DNA of 10,901 nucleotides from Collinsella aerofaciens (lineage in GTDB: Bacteria; Actinomycetota; Coriobacteriia; Coriobacteriales; Coriobacteriaceae): the NCBI GenBank assembly GCA_905213725.1, contig CAJMJM010000060.1:1-10901 (forward strand). The letters are read 5' to 3'. The translations under genes and the position numbers were made by a program. Positions 1 through 7,064 of the stretch are shown piece by piece. Within the stretch, counting starts at the first letter, position 1. Each line of letters begins with the position of its first letter. The notes under the pieces were generated by a model. It saw only the letters and a list, made by a program, of their open reading frames with translations, searched no databases and was not told where the DNA came from.

Positions 1-58
1 CACTCGCTCCTAGCAGCGCTTAGCTGCCGTCACGCGCCGCAACGTCCGCAACCTACTC

Positions 59-1306
59 GTGAGCGCCAAGTTGCTCGTGCTCGTCGTCACCGTATCGCTC
101 GCCATGGGCGTTGCCGCTTGGGCGTTTTTGGCCTCGTTGAATATCGCGACTGACTATCGCGAGCACCATGCGTGGATTTACGCGCTGCTTCCCGTTGTGG
201 GCGTTGCCACCGCATGGGTGTACAAAAACCACGGTCTTGCCGCCAAACGCGGTAACAACCTGGTCATCGACTCCGCTCTGGGCACACGCCTCATCCATAT
301 GCGCATGGCCGTCCTCACCTTCGTCTGCTCCACGCTCACGCACCTCACCGGCGGATCGGCCGGTCGTGAGGGAGCTGCGGTGCAGATTGGCGGCACCCTC
401 GCCAGCAACATCTCGAGCCTCGCCCACCTCAAAAAGCATGACCACCACGACCTCATGCTCGCCGGCATCTCGTCGGCCTTTGGCGCCGTATTCGGTTCGC
501 CCCTTGCCGGAGCTTTCTTTGGCATGGAGATGTGCTTTATCGGCAAGATCGACTACACCGCGGGCATCTACTGCCTGGTCGCCTCGTTTACCGGCTACTT
601 TACATCACTCGCCCTGGGTACCGAGTACGAAGCGAATGTCATCGCCAGCGTTCCCAACATGACACCACGGACGGTTGTCATCGTTGTTATCAGCGCCATT
701 ATCTTCGGTCTGACGGCACGCCTCTTTGCCTGGTCAGTTCGAACCGTCAAGAGCCTGTACGGTCGCTTTATCACCACTTACCTCGCTCGGGCCCTCAAAG
801 TCGCACTCGATGCTTTGGACTCCTAGGCCCTTCTCGACGCCTGGGACTACGCCGGCCTTTCCACGTGGCTTTCCGGCGCCGGATTTGCCGGCAACACCAC
901 CCTGGCAGACGCAGCCATCAAGTTGGTCGTCACAGCGCTTACCCTGGGTGCGGGCTTCCAAGGCGGCGAGGTCACGCCCCTGTTTGGCATCGGTGCGGCG
1001 CTCGGCGGCTGGATCGGTTGCCTCGTCGGAATCGACCCCAGTTTTCTGGCGGCTCTCGGCATGCTCGGCGTGTTCTGTGCCGGCCTCAACGTGCCCATCA
1101 CCACCTGCATGATGGCCATCGACCTGTTCCACGGCACGGCAGCCGGGTTCTTTGTCATCGTGGCCTTTATCAGCTACCTAACTGCCGGACTCCGCGGCGT
1201 GTACCCCGCCCTGCGCATTTTCTCGCCTAAGCGCCGTTCGCTTTTTGTGGATGAGGGCGGGACGGTAGCGGTTGCTATCGAGCGCCACAACGACCTGATA
1301 GAGTAG
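59..1306 (+). pseudogene. CLC-family anion transporter, fluoride-subclade type, interrupted by a stop codon
   Basis: CLC proteins are membrane anion channels or anion/proton antiporters. The frame from GTG 59 to TAG 1306 would encode about 414 residues, a normal CLC length, but an amber codon at 824-826 splits it after residue 255. Before the break are a GNN segment (65-67, where classic CLCs have the anion-binding GSGIP) and the GREGA gate (102-106, gating glutamate 104). After it are GAGFQGGEVTP (297-307) and hydrophobic helices to the end. The GNN, GREG and GGEVTP variants resemble the CLC-F fluoride/proton antiporters as I know them. The only downstream start is a weak TTG at 923 with no SD, so the C-terminal half is not a separate gene. 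No SD precedes GTG 59, and another in-frame TAG lies at 11-13, so the N-terminus may also be damaged or begin outside the window. Sequence near 806-830 suggests two compensating one-base indels rather than one point mutation. A sequencing error cannot be excluded. Confidence 0.8.
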
Positions 1307-1393
1307 ACGTAAGTATTCGACGTGCAGCCACAATCGGGGGCAATTCGACCTGAGCGCGACCGCACCGTCACGTCATACGCCGGGAGTCGCCCC

Positions 1394-2356
1394 ATGCACG
1401 CAACTGATTTTGGCCGCACGCTCATCATCGCCAACCCAGCCGCCCAGTCGGGTGCGGCGCACGAAGTTGCCGAGCGCCTGCAACGCTTTTTGGACATGAC
1501 TGCACGCGCATCCCAGTTTGACTTGGTGCTAACCGAGCGCATGGGACACGCCAAGGAGCTGGCCGCACAGGCCCAGGGCTATCGCACCGTTATCGCCCTT
1601 GGCGGCGACGGCGTGATTCACGAGGTCGTCAACGGGCTTATGACGCAAGAGGAGGACACCCGCCCCGCTCTTGCCATCCTACCCGTGGGCTCTGGCAACG
1701 ATTTTGCCCAAACGCTCGGCATCGACGATTTCTCCGGTAAGGATTTTGGCGCGCTGCTCACCTGCGAGCTGCAGCGTCAGGACATCGGGCGCATTCGCTC
1801 GTGGAGCCCTGCGAGCGGCAGCGGCGAGGCTACCGTTGAGTACTACGACCAGACGCTCTCGGTCGGCATCGATGCCGCCATCGGCCTGGGCACCACCGAG
1901 CTGCGCAAAAAGACGGGCCTCGCCGGCGCTCCGCTCTACACCCTATCGGGACTTGAGCAGTTTGGCCTGCGCTATCGCAACTACCCCATGACCATCAGCT
2001 TTGATGGCGCGCCCGCCGAGCGCGTGCGGGCGATCATCATGGCAATTCAGCTGGGTCCTACCTATGGCTCGGGCTATCGCATCTGCCCCGATGCCGACCC
2101 CTGCGACGGCGTACTCGACGTCTGCTACGCCTGCGGCCCCGTTCCGCGTGCGGTTGCCCTGCCTATGTTTCTTTCGGCCAAGGACGGCCACCATACCAAG
2201 TTGCCACCGGTTCGCATGCGCCGATGCCGCCATGCCGAGCTCACTTTTGAGGAGCCCGACTACCCCATCCAGGCCGACGGCGAGCCCGTTGTCGCCTCAC
2301 GCATCGAGGTCGACATCCTCGCCGGCGCCCTCGTGGTCTGGCACCCCCCCCGCTAA
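1394..2356 (+). CDS. Diacylglycerol kinase / YegS-type lipid kinase
   Basis: The 320-residue product belongs to the DAGK catalytic-domain family, which phosphorylates diacylglycerol or related lipids using ATP at the inner face of the membrane. Visible motifs are NPAAQSG (14-20), the nucleotide-binding GGDGVIHEVVNG (70-81, with the usual GGDGT changed to GGDGV), LPVGSGNDFA (96-105) and QADGEP (293-298) near the C-terminus. The length matches bacterial DgkB/YegS/BmrU proteins, and no membrane segment is needed. I chose ATG 1394 because GGGAG at 1382-1386 lies 7 bases upstream and the NP motif then falls at the normal distance. An in-frame GTG at 1322 would add 24 polar residues with no SD. The gene follows the broken CLC gene by about 87 bases, with no terminator visible between them, so read-through is possible. 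DgkB-like phospholipid recycling is the likeliest role, but the exact lipid substrate cannot be told from sequence. Confidence 0.9.
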   Translation: MHATDFGRTLIIANPAAQSGAAHEVAERLQRFLDMTARASQFDLVLTERMGHAKELAAQAQGYRTVIALGGDGVIHEVVNGLMTQEEDTRPALAILPVGSGNDFAQTLGIDDFSGKDFGALLTCELQRQDIGRIRSWSPASGSGEATVEYYDQTLSVGIDAAIGLGTTELRKKTGLAGAPLYTLSGLEQFGLRYRNYPMTISFDGAPAERVRAIIMAIQLGPTYGSGYRICPDADPCDGVLDVCYACGPVPRAVALPMFLSAKDGHHTKLPPVRMRRCRHAELTFEEPDYPIQADGEPVVASRIEVDILAGALVVWHPPR

Positions 2357-2363
2357 CCCCACC

Positions 2364-2434
2364 TAAGTTGCGGTGAAATTGGGACTGTTTATGCATCTAA
2401 AGCCGCAAAACAGTCCCTATTTCACCGCAACTTA
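2364..2434. repeat. Long near-perfect palindrome between convergent genes (possible bidirectional terminator or palindromic element)
   Basis: Arms 2364-2390 and 2408-2434 are inverted copies 27 bases long with a single mismatch (T2380 against T2418), separated by a 17-base loop. The element fills the gap between the stop of the lipid kinase (2356) and the stop of the rescue-factor gene (2443) on the other strand. It could stop transcription from both sides, but neither strand has a clear T-tract after the stem. The arms are also much longer than those of a usual intrinsic terminator. A dispersed palindromic repeat that settled in a safe intergenic site is an equally good reading. Confidence 0.75.
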
Positions 2435-2442
2435 TGAGTAGG

Positions 2443-2823
2443 CTATTCGTCGCTGCCCAGCTTGCGACGGTTGGCCTTTTTAATGGCGTTGAAGTGCTTG
2501 TCGTTGAGCCTGCGCTGGCGAGAGCGCTGAGGCACCTTGGTCTTTACGCGTCGACGCGGTGGACGCCCGCGACGCTCAAGCTCAGCGCGCAGCTTACGCA
2601 GACAGCTCGCGCGATTCTGAAACTGGCTGCGGCTCTCACGCGCCGTCACGACAATCCCCGTGGGCCCATGTTTCATGCGCACCGCAGAGTCCGTCGTGTT
2701 CACGCCCTGCCCGCCCGGACCTGTCGCGCGAAACACCTGTACCTCGCAATCGTGCGCCAGCTCCTCGACCGACATCTCGGCATAGCGCGCATACTCACGC
2801 CATCCCATCTTGTTCTCATCCAT
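2443..2823 (-). CDS. GGQ-domain peptide chain release factor-like protein (ribosome rescue type)
   Basis: This 126-residue protein consists of the catalytic domain of class I release factors followed by a basic tail. The GGQ motif that triggers peptidyl-tRNA hydrolysis is at residues 37-39 within ATGPGGQGVNTTDSAVR (33-49). Codon-recognition domains are absent, and residues 86-121 are rich in Arg and Lys. That architecture is shared by ArfB (YaeJ) and the C12orf65-like group, which free stalled ribosomes using the basic tail in the empty mRNA channel. The exact subfamily is not settled here. The start is ATG 2821-2823, because AGGGGAGG (minus strand, about 2831-2838) sits just upstream. An earlier in-frame ATG at 2839-2841 lies before that SD and next to a terminator T-tract. 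The gene is downstream of xpt, separated by a strong intrinsic terminator that leaves no room for a promoter between terminator and SD. Confidence 0.88.
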   Translation of the reverse strand: MDENKMGWREYARYAEMSVEELAHDCEVQVFRATGPGGQGVNTTDSAVRMKHGPTGIVVTARESRSQFQNRASCLRKLRAELERRGRPPRRRVKTKVPQRSRQRRLNDKHFNAIKKANRRKLGSDE

Positions 2824-2841
2824 ATCAACACCTCCCCTCAT

Positions 2842-2877
2842 AAAAAATGTGACAAAGGGAAAGTCCCTTTGTCACAT
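2842..2877 (-). terminator. Intrinsic terminator after xpt, lying in the leader of the rescue-factor gene
   Basis: On the minus strand a perfect 14-bp stem (2864-2877 pairing with 2847-2860) with a 3-base loop is followed directly by a run of Ts (2847-2842). This is a textbook Rho-independent terminator, 28 bases past the xpt stop. It ends only a few bases before the SD of the next gene, so it could also act as an attenuator for that gene. Confidence 0.9.
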
Positions 2878-2904
2878 CGCATACCAATCGCTTGTGATGC
2901 GCGC

Positions 2905-3483
2905 TTAGGCGAAGGTGATCTCGCCGTTCTCGCAGTCCATATCGGCGATACGGGCCAGGCTCTCAACGCGGAAGCCGCGCTGACGGAGCTTATCGCCGCC
3001 GCCCTGGAAGCCCTTCTCCACGGCAATACCGATGCCGGCAACCTCGGCGCCCGCAGCCTCGCAGATCTTGATGAGACCCTCAAGCGCACAGCCGTTAGCC
3101 AAGAAGTCGTCGATGATCAGAACCTTGTCGCCCTCGGACAGGAAGCGCTTACCTACAATGACCGGGTACTCCTTCTGCTTGGTGAAGGAGTAGATGGTCG
3201 TGGCATACTGCTCGCCATCGAGGTTGATGGACTGCGCCTTCTTGGCAAAGCCCACCGGCACGCCGCCAAAATGCTGAGCTGCGATGCAGGCCATGCCAAT
3301 GCCCGAAGCCTCAATCGTCAGGATCTTGTTGATCTCGACACCCTCGAACAGACGGGCCCACTCGGCACCCATGTGGTCGAACAGCTCAACGTCGCACTGG
3401 TGGTTGAGGAAGGCATCGACCTTAAGGACGTTACCGGCCTTTACGATGCCGTCATGGCGAATACGATCCTCAAGCTCCTGCAT
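2905..3483 (-). CDS. xpt: Xanthine phosphoribosyltransferase
   Basis: Xpt converts xanthine plus PRPP to XMP and pyrophosphate in purine salvage, in the cytoplasm. The 192-residue product matches Bacillus subtilis Xpt closely in length and sequence pattern as I remember it. The shared segments are LKVDAFLNHQ (20-29), TIEASGIG (56-63), YSFTKQ (98-103), the PRPP-binding VLIIDDFLANG (121-131) and the C-terminal RVESLARI. The start ATG at 3481-3483 has AAGGGG 8 bases upstream. Just before that SD, the minus strand can form a small hairpin (3499-3503 with 3512-3516, 5 bp, 8-base loop). I see no guanine or xanthine riboswitch in the 157-base gap to the upstream MFS gene. Many xpt genes are paired with a xanthine permease; here the neighbours are an MFS exporter and a rescue factor instead. 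Confidence 0.96.
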   Translation of the reverse strand: MQELEDRIRHDGIVKAGNVLKVDAFLNHQCDVELFDHMGAEWARLFEGVEINKILTIEASGIGMACIAAQHFGGVPVGFAKKAQSINLDGEQYATTIYSFTKQKEYPVIVGKRFLSEGDKVLIIDDFLANGCALEGLIKICEAAGAEVAGIGIAVEKGFQGGGDKLRQRGFRVESLARIADMDCENGEITFA

Positions 3484-3538
3484 GGCGCAACCCCTTCTCG
3501 CGGCAACGATACCGCGCGATTAATAAACGTTGTTCGAT

Positions 3539-3547
3539 AGTCTACCA
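3539..3547 (-). promoter_or_regulatory. Possible extended -10 promoter element for xpt
   Basis: On the minus strand TGG is followed by TAGACT, an extended -10 pattern with 4 of 6 consensus bases, about 55 bases before the xpt start. No convincing -35 box is found at the usual spacing. The call rests on position and the TGn extension only. Confidence 0.3.
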
Positions 3548-3600
3548 CGGACCGACCCCCGCCCGCCCCACAAGCCACATCGCACCACAAACCAGTCTTT

Positions 3601-3636
3601 TTGGGACGGCGCGAATCGTGGCAGACAGCCTCCCAA
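3601..3636 (-). terminator. Weak hairpin after the MFS gene
   Basis: About 4 bases past the MFS stop, minus-strand TTGGGAGGC (3636-3628) can pair with GCCGTCCCAA (3610-3601), with one bulged base and a 17-base loop. It is followed by AAAAA rather than Ts, so it is not a canonical intrinsic terminator. It could still protect the 3' end of the message or be a chance pairing. Confidence 0.3.
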
Positions 3637-3640
3637 CATG

Positions 3641-4945
3641 CTAATGGCGGGCGCGCATCTTCACCAAACGCACCATGGCAAGCGCAAAGCCCACGGCGGC
3701 CACAGCCATGAGTACGTAGAACACCGAGCGAAAGCCGAATAGGAATACGTCCGGACGACCTGTAACAAAACTGGTCACGGCCTCGCCCATTGCCACGCTC
3801 ATCTGCCCATACAGGATATGCGACGCCGCCGTAATGCCGAGCGCCATGCCGGCGTAGCGTGCCAAACTACCCAGGCTGCCCGCAAAGCCGAGCGCTTCGC
3901 GCGGAGCCGAGCCCATATACAGCGAGTTGTTGGGGCTCTGGAAAATCGACGTACCGCACGACATAAACGCGGCACAGCACACAATCACAGGGATGGAAGA
4001 GTGCTCGTCGAGCGTACTTACCGCAAAGAGCCCGCACACGTACACGCCCAGGCCGACCGCCGTGGGACCCTCGCAGCCAACACGGTCCGAAACCGCACCC
4101 GAAAGCGGGCCGATAAAGGCATTCACCATCGGCAGCGCCAAAAACAGCAATCCGGAAATGTCGGAACCAAAGCCGTGGGCGTCCTGAAAATAGAACGGCA
4201 GGATAAACTCGGATGCGCCAATACCAACGAACACGATGAGCATGCAGGCAAGGTTGATGGTAAAGGCCGAATTTGCAAAGCAGCGACGAGCGGCCTCGGC
4301 AAGGGACATGGGACGGTCGCCGGCCTCCTGCTTAACATGCGGCAACGTGTAGAGCCCCACGATAAACGAGATGACGCCAATGGGCAGGTTGATGAGGAAG
4401 ATGCTCTCCCAGGGAAAGCTTGCCACCAGCATGCCACCGAGCACGGGGCCACACATCATGCCGAGGGCCACGAAGGTCGCGAGAATACCCATGGCACGGC
4501 CACGTTCGCGCGCCGGAAACGACTCGGTGATGATACCCATGTTGTTAGCCATGGCCGCCGCGCAACCGATGCCCTGAACAATGCGTGCCAGGATAAGAAC
4601 CTCGAGCGAGGCCGAAAGGCCGCACAGCAGCGAACCGACCGAAAAGACGATGACGCCCAGCTGGAACACATTCACCTTGCCGCGCACGTCGCCCAGACGG
4701 CCAAACGGCAACATAGCCACGCATGTCGCAAGCAGATACACCGAGCTTACCAGCTGAATGCGATCGAGGCCCACGCCCAGCTCCTTTTGCATCACGGGCA
4801 GCGCCACGGTCACGACGGTCGAATCCAGACACACCATAAACGTCATGATGAGCACGGTGAACAGAATCGCCCACTTGTTCTTGCCATGGGTGTCGCCCTC
4901 TAGGACAATGTGCTCGCGGCGCAGCTGCTCTGCTTTTTTCTCCAT
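3641..4945 (-). CDS. MFS drug-type exporter (DHA2-like, EmrB/QacA motifs)
   Basis: The 434-residue integral membrane protein is a major facilitator superfamily proton antiporter of the drug-export type. Family signatures are LDSTVVTVALP in the first membrane helix (40-50), motif A GRLGDVRGK between helices 2 and 3 (82-90), RIVQGIG (121-127) and the antiporter motif C GPVLGGML in helix 5 (166-173). I count about 12 hydrophobic segments. Helix 6 (about 182-201) leads into a short polar loop and then helix 7 near 228, so the two extra central helices of 14-helix DHA2 proteins appear to be missing. I chose ATG 4943-4945 because AAAGGA lies 5 bases before it; the ATG two codons earlier overlaps that SD. 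The substrate cannot be predicted. The gene is downstream of metY, separated by about 140 bases with a terminator-like hairpin, so it is probably its own unit. No adjacent regulator is present. Confidence 0.9.
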   Translation of the reverse strand: MEKKAEQLRREHIVLEGDTHGKNKWAILFTVLIMTFMVCLDSTVVTVALPVMQKELGVGLDRIQLVSSVYLLATCVAMLPFGRLGDVRGKVNVFQLGVIVFSVGSLLCGLSASLEVLILARIVQGIGCAAAMANNMGIITESFPARERGRAMGILATFVALGMMCGPVLGGMLVASFPWESIFLINLPIGVISFIVGLYTLPHVKQEAGDRPMSLAEAARRCFANSAFTINLACMLIVFVGIGASEFILPFYFQDAHGFGSDISGLLFLALPMVNAFIGPLSGAVSDRVGCEGPTAVGLGVYVCGLFAVSTLDEHSSIPVIVCCAAFMSCGTSIFQSPNNSLYMGSAPREALGFAGSLGSLARYAGMALGITAASHILYGQMSVAMGEAVTSFVTGRPDVFLFGFRSVFYVLMAVAAVGFALAMVRLVKMRARH

Positions 4946-4970
4946 ACCCATCCTTTCGCGTGGCCTATCG

Positions 4971-5018
4971 AAAAAATCGGGGCCCCTTTCGCCTGCAAAC
5001 AGCCGCGATTGGGGTCCC
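4971..5018 (-). terminator. Probable intrinsic terminator downstream of metY
   Basis: Minus-strand GGGACCCC (5018-5011) can pair with GGGGCCCC (4986-4979) with one mismatch. A T6 run (4976-4971) follows three bases later. It lies about 70 bases past the metY stop and ahead of the MFS start. The loop is long (24 bases) and the stem imperfect, so it would be a moderate terminator. Confidence 0.5.
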
Positions 5019-5086
5019 GCCTACGGAATCGGAACGAAAGGTCACCGAAGCTTTCTGCCAGCATCGGCACCTTGTACGGAGCTAGC

Positions 5087-6370
5087 CTAGCACTGCTCGA
5101 GTGCCTGCTCAAGGTCGGCAATCAGATCGGCCGTGTCCTCGAGGCCGCACGACAGGCGCACCATGTCGGCGGAGATGCCACAGGCGATGAGCTCCTCATC
5201 GTTCATCTGGCGGTGCGTAGCGTTAGCGGGATGCAGGCAGCAGGTGCGGGCGTCGGCCACATGCGTGGCGATCTGGGCGAGCTTGAGGCTCTTCATAAAG
5301 GTCTCGGCCGCCGCGCGACCACCATTAAAGCCAAAGCTCACAACGCCGCAGGTACCGTTTGGCATGTACTTCTGAGCGAGGTCATAGTACTTGTCGCCCT
5401 CCAGGCCCGGATAGCTCACGAAGCGCACCTTGGGATGGCTCTGCAGGAACTTGGCAACGGCCAGGCCGTTCTCGCAATGACGCGGCATGCGCACATGCAG
5501 GCTCTCGAGCGAGCTGTTCAAGAAGAACGCCGCCTGCGGGTTCTGCATGGGGCCAAGATCGCGCATGAGCTGCGCGGTGGCCTTGGTAATGAAGGCGCCC
5601 TCGCGACCGAACTTCTCGGCATAGGTCACGCCATGGTAGCTCTCGTCAGGCGTGGTGAGACCCGGGAACTTTTCCGCATGTGCCATCCAGTCAAACTGGC
5701 CGTGGTCGACGATCACGCCGCCCAGGTAGGCAGCATGTCCATCCATGTACTTGGTGGTGGAGTGCGTAACGATGTCGGCGCCCCACTCAAAGGGACGGCA
5801 CATCACGGGCGTCGGGAAGGTGTTGTCGACCATCAACGGCACACCGTGGTCATGTGCGGCCTTGGCAAAGCGCTCAATATCGAGCACGGCAAGGGCGGGG
5901 TTTGCGATCGTCTCGCCAAAGACGAGCTTTGTGTTGGGCTGGAAGGCTGCCTCGAGCTCCTCTTCGGTGCAGTCGGGGGCAACGAACGTGCAGGTCAAGC
6001 CCATGCGACCCATGGTGTGGGCGAGCAGGTTATACGTACCGCCGTAAATTGCAGAGCTTGCGACCACGTGATCGCCGGCACCGGCAACGTTAAAGATCGC
6101 GAGGAAGTTCGCAGCCATGCCCGAACTCGTGAGCATCGCTGCGGTGCCGCCCTCCATCTCGCAGATCTTGGCGGCAACCAAATCGCACGTGGGGTTCTGC
6201 AGACGGCTGTAGAAGTAGCCAGACTCCTCCAGGTCAAACAGCTTGCCCATGTGCTCCGACGTGTCGTACTTCCACGTGGTGGACTGGTAGATGGGCACCT
6301 GGCGCGGCTCCGCATCTCCCGGGTGATAGCCGCCCTGAACACATGTAGTACCGATAGTCTGCTCGCTCAT
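5087..6370 (-). CDS. metY: O-acetylhomoserine sulfhydrylase (O-acetylhomoserine aminocarboxypropyltransferase)
   Basis: MetY is a cytoplasmic PLP enzyme that makes homocysteine from O-acetylhomoserine and sulfide, the direct sulfhydrylation route to methionine. The 427-residue product has the full Cys/Met metabolism PLP fold: YSRLQNPT (54-61), SSGMAAN (82-88), GGTYNLL (110-116), ETIANP (153-158), VDNTF with the ring-nitrogen aspartate (D182), and STTKYMDGH with the PLP-binding lysine K207. The length and the insertion after the lysine (LGGVIVDHGQFDW) fit MetY better than the shorter MetB/MetC (about 380-400 residues). The start ATG 6368-6370 has AGGGAG about 6-7 bases upstream. A good promoter lies about 40 bases before the start and a likely terminator follows, so it appears monocistronic. 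No S-box, T-box or other known methionine riboswitch is seen in the short leader, and metA/metX is not in the window. Confidence 0.93.
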   Translation of the reverse strand: MSEQTIGTTCVQGGYHPGDAEPRQVPIYQSTTWKYDTSEHMGKLFDLEESGYFYSRLQNPTCDLVAAKICEMEGGTAAMLTSSGMAANFLAIFNVAGAGDHVVASSAIYGGTYNLLAHTMGRMGLTCTFVAPDCTEEELEAAFQPNTKLVFGETIANPALAVLDIERFAKAAHDHGVPLMVDNTFPTPVMCRPFEWGADIVTHSTTKYMDGHAAYLGGVIVDHGQFDWMAHAEKFPGLTTPDESYHGVTYAEKFGREGAFITKATAQLMRDLGPMQNPQAAFFLNSSLESLHVRMPRHCENGLAVAKFLQSHPKVRFVSYPGLEGDKYYDLAQKYMPNGTCGVVSFGFNGGRAAAETFMKSLKLAQIATHVADARTCCLHPANATHRQMNDEELIACGISADMVRLSCGLEDTADLIADLEQALEQC

Positions 6371-6409
6371 ATCTAGCTCCCTTACCTGGGTTTTAGTTTT
6401 ATTCGGTTC

Positions 6410-6438
6410 ACGATACCGCTACCCTGCACCCCTCTCAA
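6410..6438 (-). promoter_or_regulatory. Sigma-70-type promoter of metY
   Basis: On the minus strand TTGAGA (6438-6433; 5 of 6 matches to TTGACA) and TATCGT (6415-6410; 4 of 6 to TATAAT) are exactly 17 bases apart. They lie about 40 bases before the metY start, giving a leader of roughly 30-35 bases. Confidence 0.6.
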
Positions 6439-6556
6439 CCCATCCCCAAGGTAGGTTATGGGACAAATTGATTAGGGGTATTTATCTCAAGCCTTGGGCA
6501 TTTGCTCGATAGATAAAAATGAGGCATACATGAAGCTCTCGATGATTACATGCCCC

Positions 6557-6588
6557 GTCACGGGTACCATAGGCGGGTACACCGTGAC
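6557..6588 (+). promoter_or_regulatory. Stem-loop immediately upstream of the Shine-Dalgarno site of the cysteine-rich gene
   Basis: Bases 6557-6568 pair with 6576-6588 to give 12 bp with a single bulged A (6581) and a 7-base loop. The stem ends one base before the AAGGAG SD (6590-6595). Such placement could tune ribosome access, or the same dyad could be a protein operator. No family of element is recognised. Confidence 0.5.
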
Positions 6589-6601
6589 CAAGGAGACAAC
6601 G

Positions 6602-7048
6602 ATGAAGCAGATCGATACCACCCAGCTCGACACCGCCGCCTGCCAGGCTCAGGCTGCCGAATACCACGCCCGCGGCTTTAACTGCGCACAGGCCGTTGCC
6701 TGCACGCTCGCACCTGCCGTCGGGCTCGACCCCCAGACCGCCTTTACCCTCACCGAGGGCTTTGGCGCCGGCATGGGTGGCATGACCGAGACCTGCGGCG
6801 CCATCTCGGGCGCCGTGGCCATCATGGGCTTTGTAATGAGCGACGGCATGGAAAACCCCAAGACCAAAGGCCAGACCTACAAGCTGTCGCGCGAGATTGC
6901 CAAGCGATTTGGCGAGAAGAACACGACGACCGTCTGCGGCACGCTCAAGGGCATCGGATCGGATAAAGGTCCGCTCCGCAGCTGCCCCGGCTGCATCGAC
7001 GATGCCGTCGAGATCGCCTGCGATGTGCTAAAGCAGCTCGCCGAGTAA
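6602..7048 (+). CDS. C_GCAxxG_C_C family protein (small cysteine-rich, probable redox or metal function)
   Basis: The 148-residue protein matches the C_GCAxxG_C_C family (Pfam name; biochemical role poorly defined, often suggested to be redox or metal related). Key pieces are GFNCAQAV (25-32, Cys28), the glycine-rich GFGAGMGG (53-60), TCGAISGAV (64-72, Cys65) and C-terminal cysteines 112, 128 and 131 in the CPGC pair. The start is ATG 6602 because AAGGAG lies 6 bases upstream and the family begins about here. An in-frame ATG at 6530, with a weaker TGAGG before it, would add 24 residues that do not look family-like and that are encoded by the upstream stem-loop. There is no signal peptide, so it is probably cytoplasmic. 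It is divergent from metY (6370) and convergent with yigZ, and appears monocistronic. Confidence 0.85.
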   Translation: MKQIDTTQLDTAACQAQAAEYHARGFNCAQAVACTLAPAVGLDPQTAFTLTEGFGAGMGGMTETCGAISGAVAIMGFVMSDGMENPKTKGQTYKLSREIAKRFGEKNTTTVCGTLKGIGSDKGPLRSCPGCIDDAVEIACDVLKQLAE

Positions 7049-7064
7049 ACGGCAGCAACATAAA

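Noticed and set aside
923..1306. Independent gene for the C-terminal part of the CLC transporter, starting at TTG 923
   Set aside because: No SD, starts mid-helix, and is in the same frame as the upstream half. It is the continuation of the broken gene.
1322..1393. Longer lipid kinase starting at GTG 1322
   Set aside because: No SD at 1322. The extra residues are polar and precede the normal family start, while ATG 1394 has GGGAG at good spacing.
3484..3640. Guanine/xanthine riboswitch or PurR box upstream of xpt
   Set aside because: No purine riboswitch core is seen. A CGAAC with AT-rich flanks near 3530-3540 only partly matches the Bacillus PurBox, and its paired inverted copy is missing.
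4910..6376. Long open frame on the + strand antisense to metY (and similar long ones antisense to xpt, the MFS gene and rpsA)
   Set aside because: They have no SD and no recognisable domain, and are low-complexity translations of the real genes' codon bias. The minus-strand genes are clear family members.
6371..6600. Methionine-type riboswitch (SAM or T-box) in the metY leader
   Set aside because: The promoter lies about 40 bases before the start, leaving too little leader, and no S-box or T-box core is visible.
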